From: Sunxiuqinia sp963677175
Lineage (GTDB): Bacteria > Bacteroidota > Bacteroidia > Bacteroidales > Prolixibacteraceae
Assembly: GCA_963677175.2 (NCBI GenBank)
Contig: CAXXES010000004.1
Span: 1,178,001 to 1,242,000 of the forward strand
Direction of reading: 5' to 3'
DNA: 64,000 nucleotides
The notes below the pieces were generated by a model. The model had not been told where the DNA came from. It was given only the letters and a program-made list of their open reading frames with translations, and searched no databases. Every line of letters starts with the position of its first letter. Position 1 is the stretch's first letter. Both the position numbers and the translations under genes were made by a program. Shown in pieces: positions 62,270-64,000 of this stretch.

Positions 62270-63304
62270 GTGATGAAAGAAAAAGTCGATCCAAAACTGA
62301 TTGAAAATTACACCAAGGGGCAATACTCTTTTCGCGACCTGATGAAAATTGCCTACTGGTTTGAGCATTTAAAATATCATGCTGAAATTAAGTCTGCTAT
62401 TGAATCGCATTGGTCCGAATTTGAAGTAGGGCATACGGAGAGCCCCAAAGATCTTTCCACAGTATTCAATGTTTTAAAAGAAAAAATACTTGCCGAAAAA
62501 AATCAATTAAGCACTACCGAAAAAATTTATAAACTATATGCACGGGTTGCAGCAATTTTACTGTTGCCCTTGCTTGTCTATTCGGCTTATAGTATTGCCG
62601 ACCGGTTTTTCATACATTCTGAATTATCATGGATTGAGGTTGTTTCGCCCGAGGGAACAAGGACTCATTTCGAATTGCCCGATGGGAGCAAGGTCAGTTT
62701 GAATGGTGGTTCCAGTTTGCAATATGGTGTCGTATTTAATAAAAACAGGAAGGTCAAGCTGGATGGAGAAGCTTATTTTGACATAATCCATCAGGCTTCT
62801 TCACCATTTGTGGTGCAAACCGACGTGCTGGACGTGAAAGTACTGGGCACAAAATTCAGTGTGGCTTCGTTAAGAAATGAAAATTCGGTCGAGGTTGTTC
62901 TGGAAGAGGGGAAGGTGCGGTTGGAAGGAAAAGAGCGTTCATTTTCAGAAGTGCTGAAACCGAATGAAGGTTTTTTTTACGAAAAGGAAGCCAGATCAGG
63001 CAAAATCGTACCGGTAGATGCGCCTTCCCTGACCGCTTGGAAAGACGGTTTCCTGATCTTCCGCAGCGAACCTTTGGGCGAAGTATTAAAACGTATCGGG
63101 CGTTGGTATAATGTACAATTTGATATTCAAGACAAGCGGATAGAAGAGTTCAGTTATCGGGCAACTTTTCACAACGAACCTTTGGAAGAAGTACTCCGGT
63201 TGATCGCTTTGACAGCCCCGGTCGAATATGAAATAAAAGACCGAAATATGAACACGGACGGAATTTACAAAAAGAAAGTAATTGTGATCAGTCTTAAAAA
63301 ATAG
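62270..63304 (+). CDS. FecR-family anti-sigma factor (module 3)
   Basis: 344 residues. Cytosolic region about 1-85, membrane helix about 89-110 (AAILLLPLLVYSAYSIA), FecR domain about 115-235 (HFELPDGSKVSLNGGSSLQY, VKLDGEAYFDIIHQASSP), DUF4974 (LGEVLKRIGRWYNVQFDIQD). Controls the sigma factor encoded just upstream. A hairpin (63320-63348) precedes the SusC gene. Confidence 0.93.
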   Translation: MMKEKVDPKLIENYTKGQYSFRDLMKIAYWFEHLKYHAEIKSAIESHWSEFEVGHTESPKDLSTVFNVLKEKILAEKNQLSTTEKIYKLYARVAAILLLPLLVYSAYSIADRFFIHSELSWIEVVSPEGTRTHFELPDGSKVSLNGGSSLQYGVVFNKNRKVKLDGEAYFDIIHQASSPFVVQTDVLDVKVLGTKFSVASLRNENSVEVVLEEGKVRLEGKERSFSEVLKPNEGFFYEKEARSGKIVPVDAPSLTAWKDGFLIFRSEPLGEVLKRIGRWYNVQFDIQDKRIEEFSYRATFHNEPLEEVLRLIALTAPVEYEIKDRNMNTDGIYKKKVIVISLKK

Positions 63305-63319
63305 GAACTATATAAAAAA

Positions 63320-63348
63320 TCAGGAAAGTGGTTGCAACACCTCCCTGA
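63320..63348 (+). promoter_or_regulatory. Hairpin between fecR and susC (module 3)
   Basis: TCAGGAAAGTG, loop GTTGCAA, CACCTCCCTGA: 11 positions with two A-C mismatches, 16 bp after the fecR stop. Confidence 0.6.
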
Positions 63349-63403
63349 TCAGTAATGCCTCAAATGTGGTAAACATTTCTATTAACATTACAAACGTAAA
63401 TTT

Positions 63404-64000
63404 ATGGAAAAAAATGAGAAACGAAGGGAATTGTGTTGTCATTCCCTGAAAAAAGTTCTTCTTATGATTAGATGGAGTTTAACTTTCTTCTTGTTTGGCA
63501 TCATTCAGGTTCTTGCGGTGGATTCTTATTCACAGCAAACCAAATTGTCTATCAGTTTAGAAAAGGTAAAGTTGGTAGATGTCTTAAATGAAATTGAGAA
63601 CCAAAGCGAGTACTACTTCCTCTACAACGAGGATTATGTCGATGTAAAACAAGTCGTTAATGTTCAGGTGAAGGAGCAGATAATCAATCAGGTTTTGGAC
63701 CAGCTGCTTGGATCAACAGGCATCACCTACAACATTTATGACCGCCAGATCGTGTTGACTACCGGTAATAAGAGTTGGAATGGCGGCACACAACAAAAAA
63801 CGGTTTCAGGACGAATAGTGGATTCTGCAGGGGAACCTTTGCCGGGTGTTACCATTGTGATCAAGGGAACGAACCGCGGAACGACTTCTGATTTTGAGGG
63901 AAATTTTGTCATGCCCAACGTTTCTCCGGATCAAACCTTGGTTTTCTCCTTTATCGGGATGGGTACCGTTGAAGCCGTTGCAGGTAACCAATCTGTTGTT
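63404..64000 (+). CDS. SusC-type TonB-linked transporter with STN domain, N-terminal part (cut by window edge)
   Basis: ATG at 63404; about 199 codons before the window ends. Signal segment about 20-45 (MIRWSLTFFLFGIIQVLAVD), STN domain about 48-120 (LSISLEKVKLVDVLNEIENQ) and the carboxypeptidase-like domain from about 128 (TVSGRIVDSAGEPLPGVTIV, NVSPDQTLVFSFIGMGTVEA). The STN domain and upstream sigma/FecR genes mark it as the sensor-transporter of module 3. Plug, barrel, SusD and enzymes lie beyond the window, so the substrate is unknown. Confidence 0.95.
   Translation, partial: MEKNEKRRELCCHSLKKVLLMIRWSLTFFLFGIIQVLAVDSYSQQTKLSISLEKVKLVDVLNEIENQSEYYFLYNEDYVDVKQVVNVQVKEQIINQVLDQLLGSTGITYNIYDRQIVLTTGNKSWNGGTQQKTVSGRIVDSAGEPLPGVTIVIKGTNRGTTSDFEGNFVMPNVSPDQTLVFSFIGMGTVEAVAGNQSVV

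Overview
The window is a stretch of a Bacteroidota chromosome. The evidence is three complete SusC/SusD pairs plus the start of a fourth SusC, ECF-sigma/FecR/STN-SusC regulatory sets, Bacteroidetes-type lipoproteins, DUF1735 and DUF4374 proteins, and an HU-HIG histone-like protein. A marine or sediment Bacteroidales/Marinilabiliales relative is my guess; the sequence does not fix the genus.

Region 1 (1-16 kb) is accessory DNA, almost all on the minus strand. It holds the start of an FtsX-type permease, a C-terminally altered YhcG/DUF1016 nuclease, an HNH endonuclease resembling type IV (phosphorothioate-sensing) restriction enzymes, an AlbA_2/RecG-like regulator, a lipoprotein, and an island of small genes that includes a HEPN-motif protein. 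It ends with an integrase remnant and a two-HTH repressor with apparent operators. The genes sit in an archipelago of non-coding dispersed repeats (about 1.6-3.7, 4.8-5.2, 6.6-8.5 and 9.2-11.8 kb, with an outlier at 42.8-43.2 kb). These are built from several hairpin families whose stems vary between copies while keeping their base pairing.

Region 2 (16.3-34 kb) is devoted to glycan use. A GC-rich SusC/SusD pair on the plus strand converges with a minus-strand locus ordered ECF sigma, FecR, SusC (frameshifted), SusD, GH18, DUF1735-F5/8C, DUF1735-LamG, GH3. Gene content and order resemble Bacteroides loci that attack high-mannose N-glycans with a surface GH18 endoglycosidase.

Region 3 (34.6-42.7 kb) is a five-gene plus-strand operon: TonB-dependent receptor, DUF4374 lipoprotein, secreted ankyrin-repeat protein, DUF2271 protein, and a PepSY-flavodoxin-reductase membrane protein. 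It matches the XusA/B/C siderophore-scavenging plan, with two additional secreted proteins.

Region 4 (42.7-51.5 kb) carries a beta-propeller lipoprotein, a PagL-like lipid A deacylase, an orphan cas6 with no CRISPR array or other cas gene in the window, a REP-associated (RAYT) HUH transposase, an HU-like protein and three unrecognised small genes.

Region 5 (51.6-64 kb) holds an ECF sigma/FecR/SusC/SusD/GH2 locus, then the start of a further ECF sigma/FecR/SusC locus cut by the window edge. In all three ECF modules a hairpin lies between fecR and susC.
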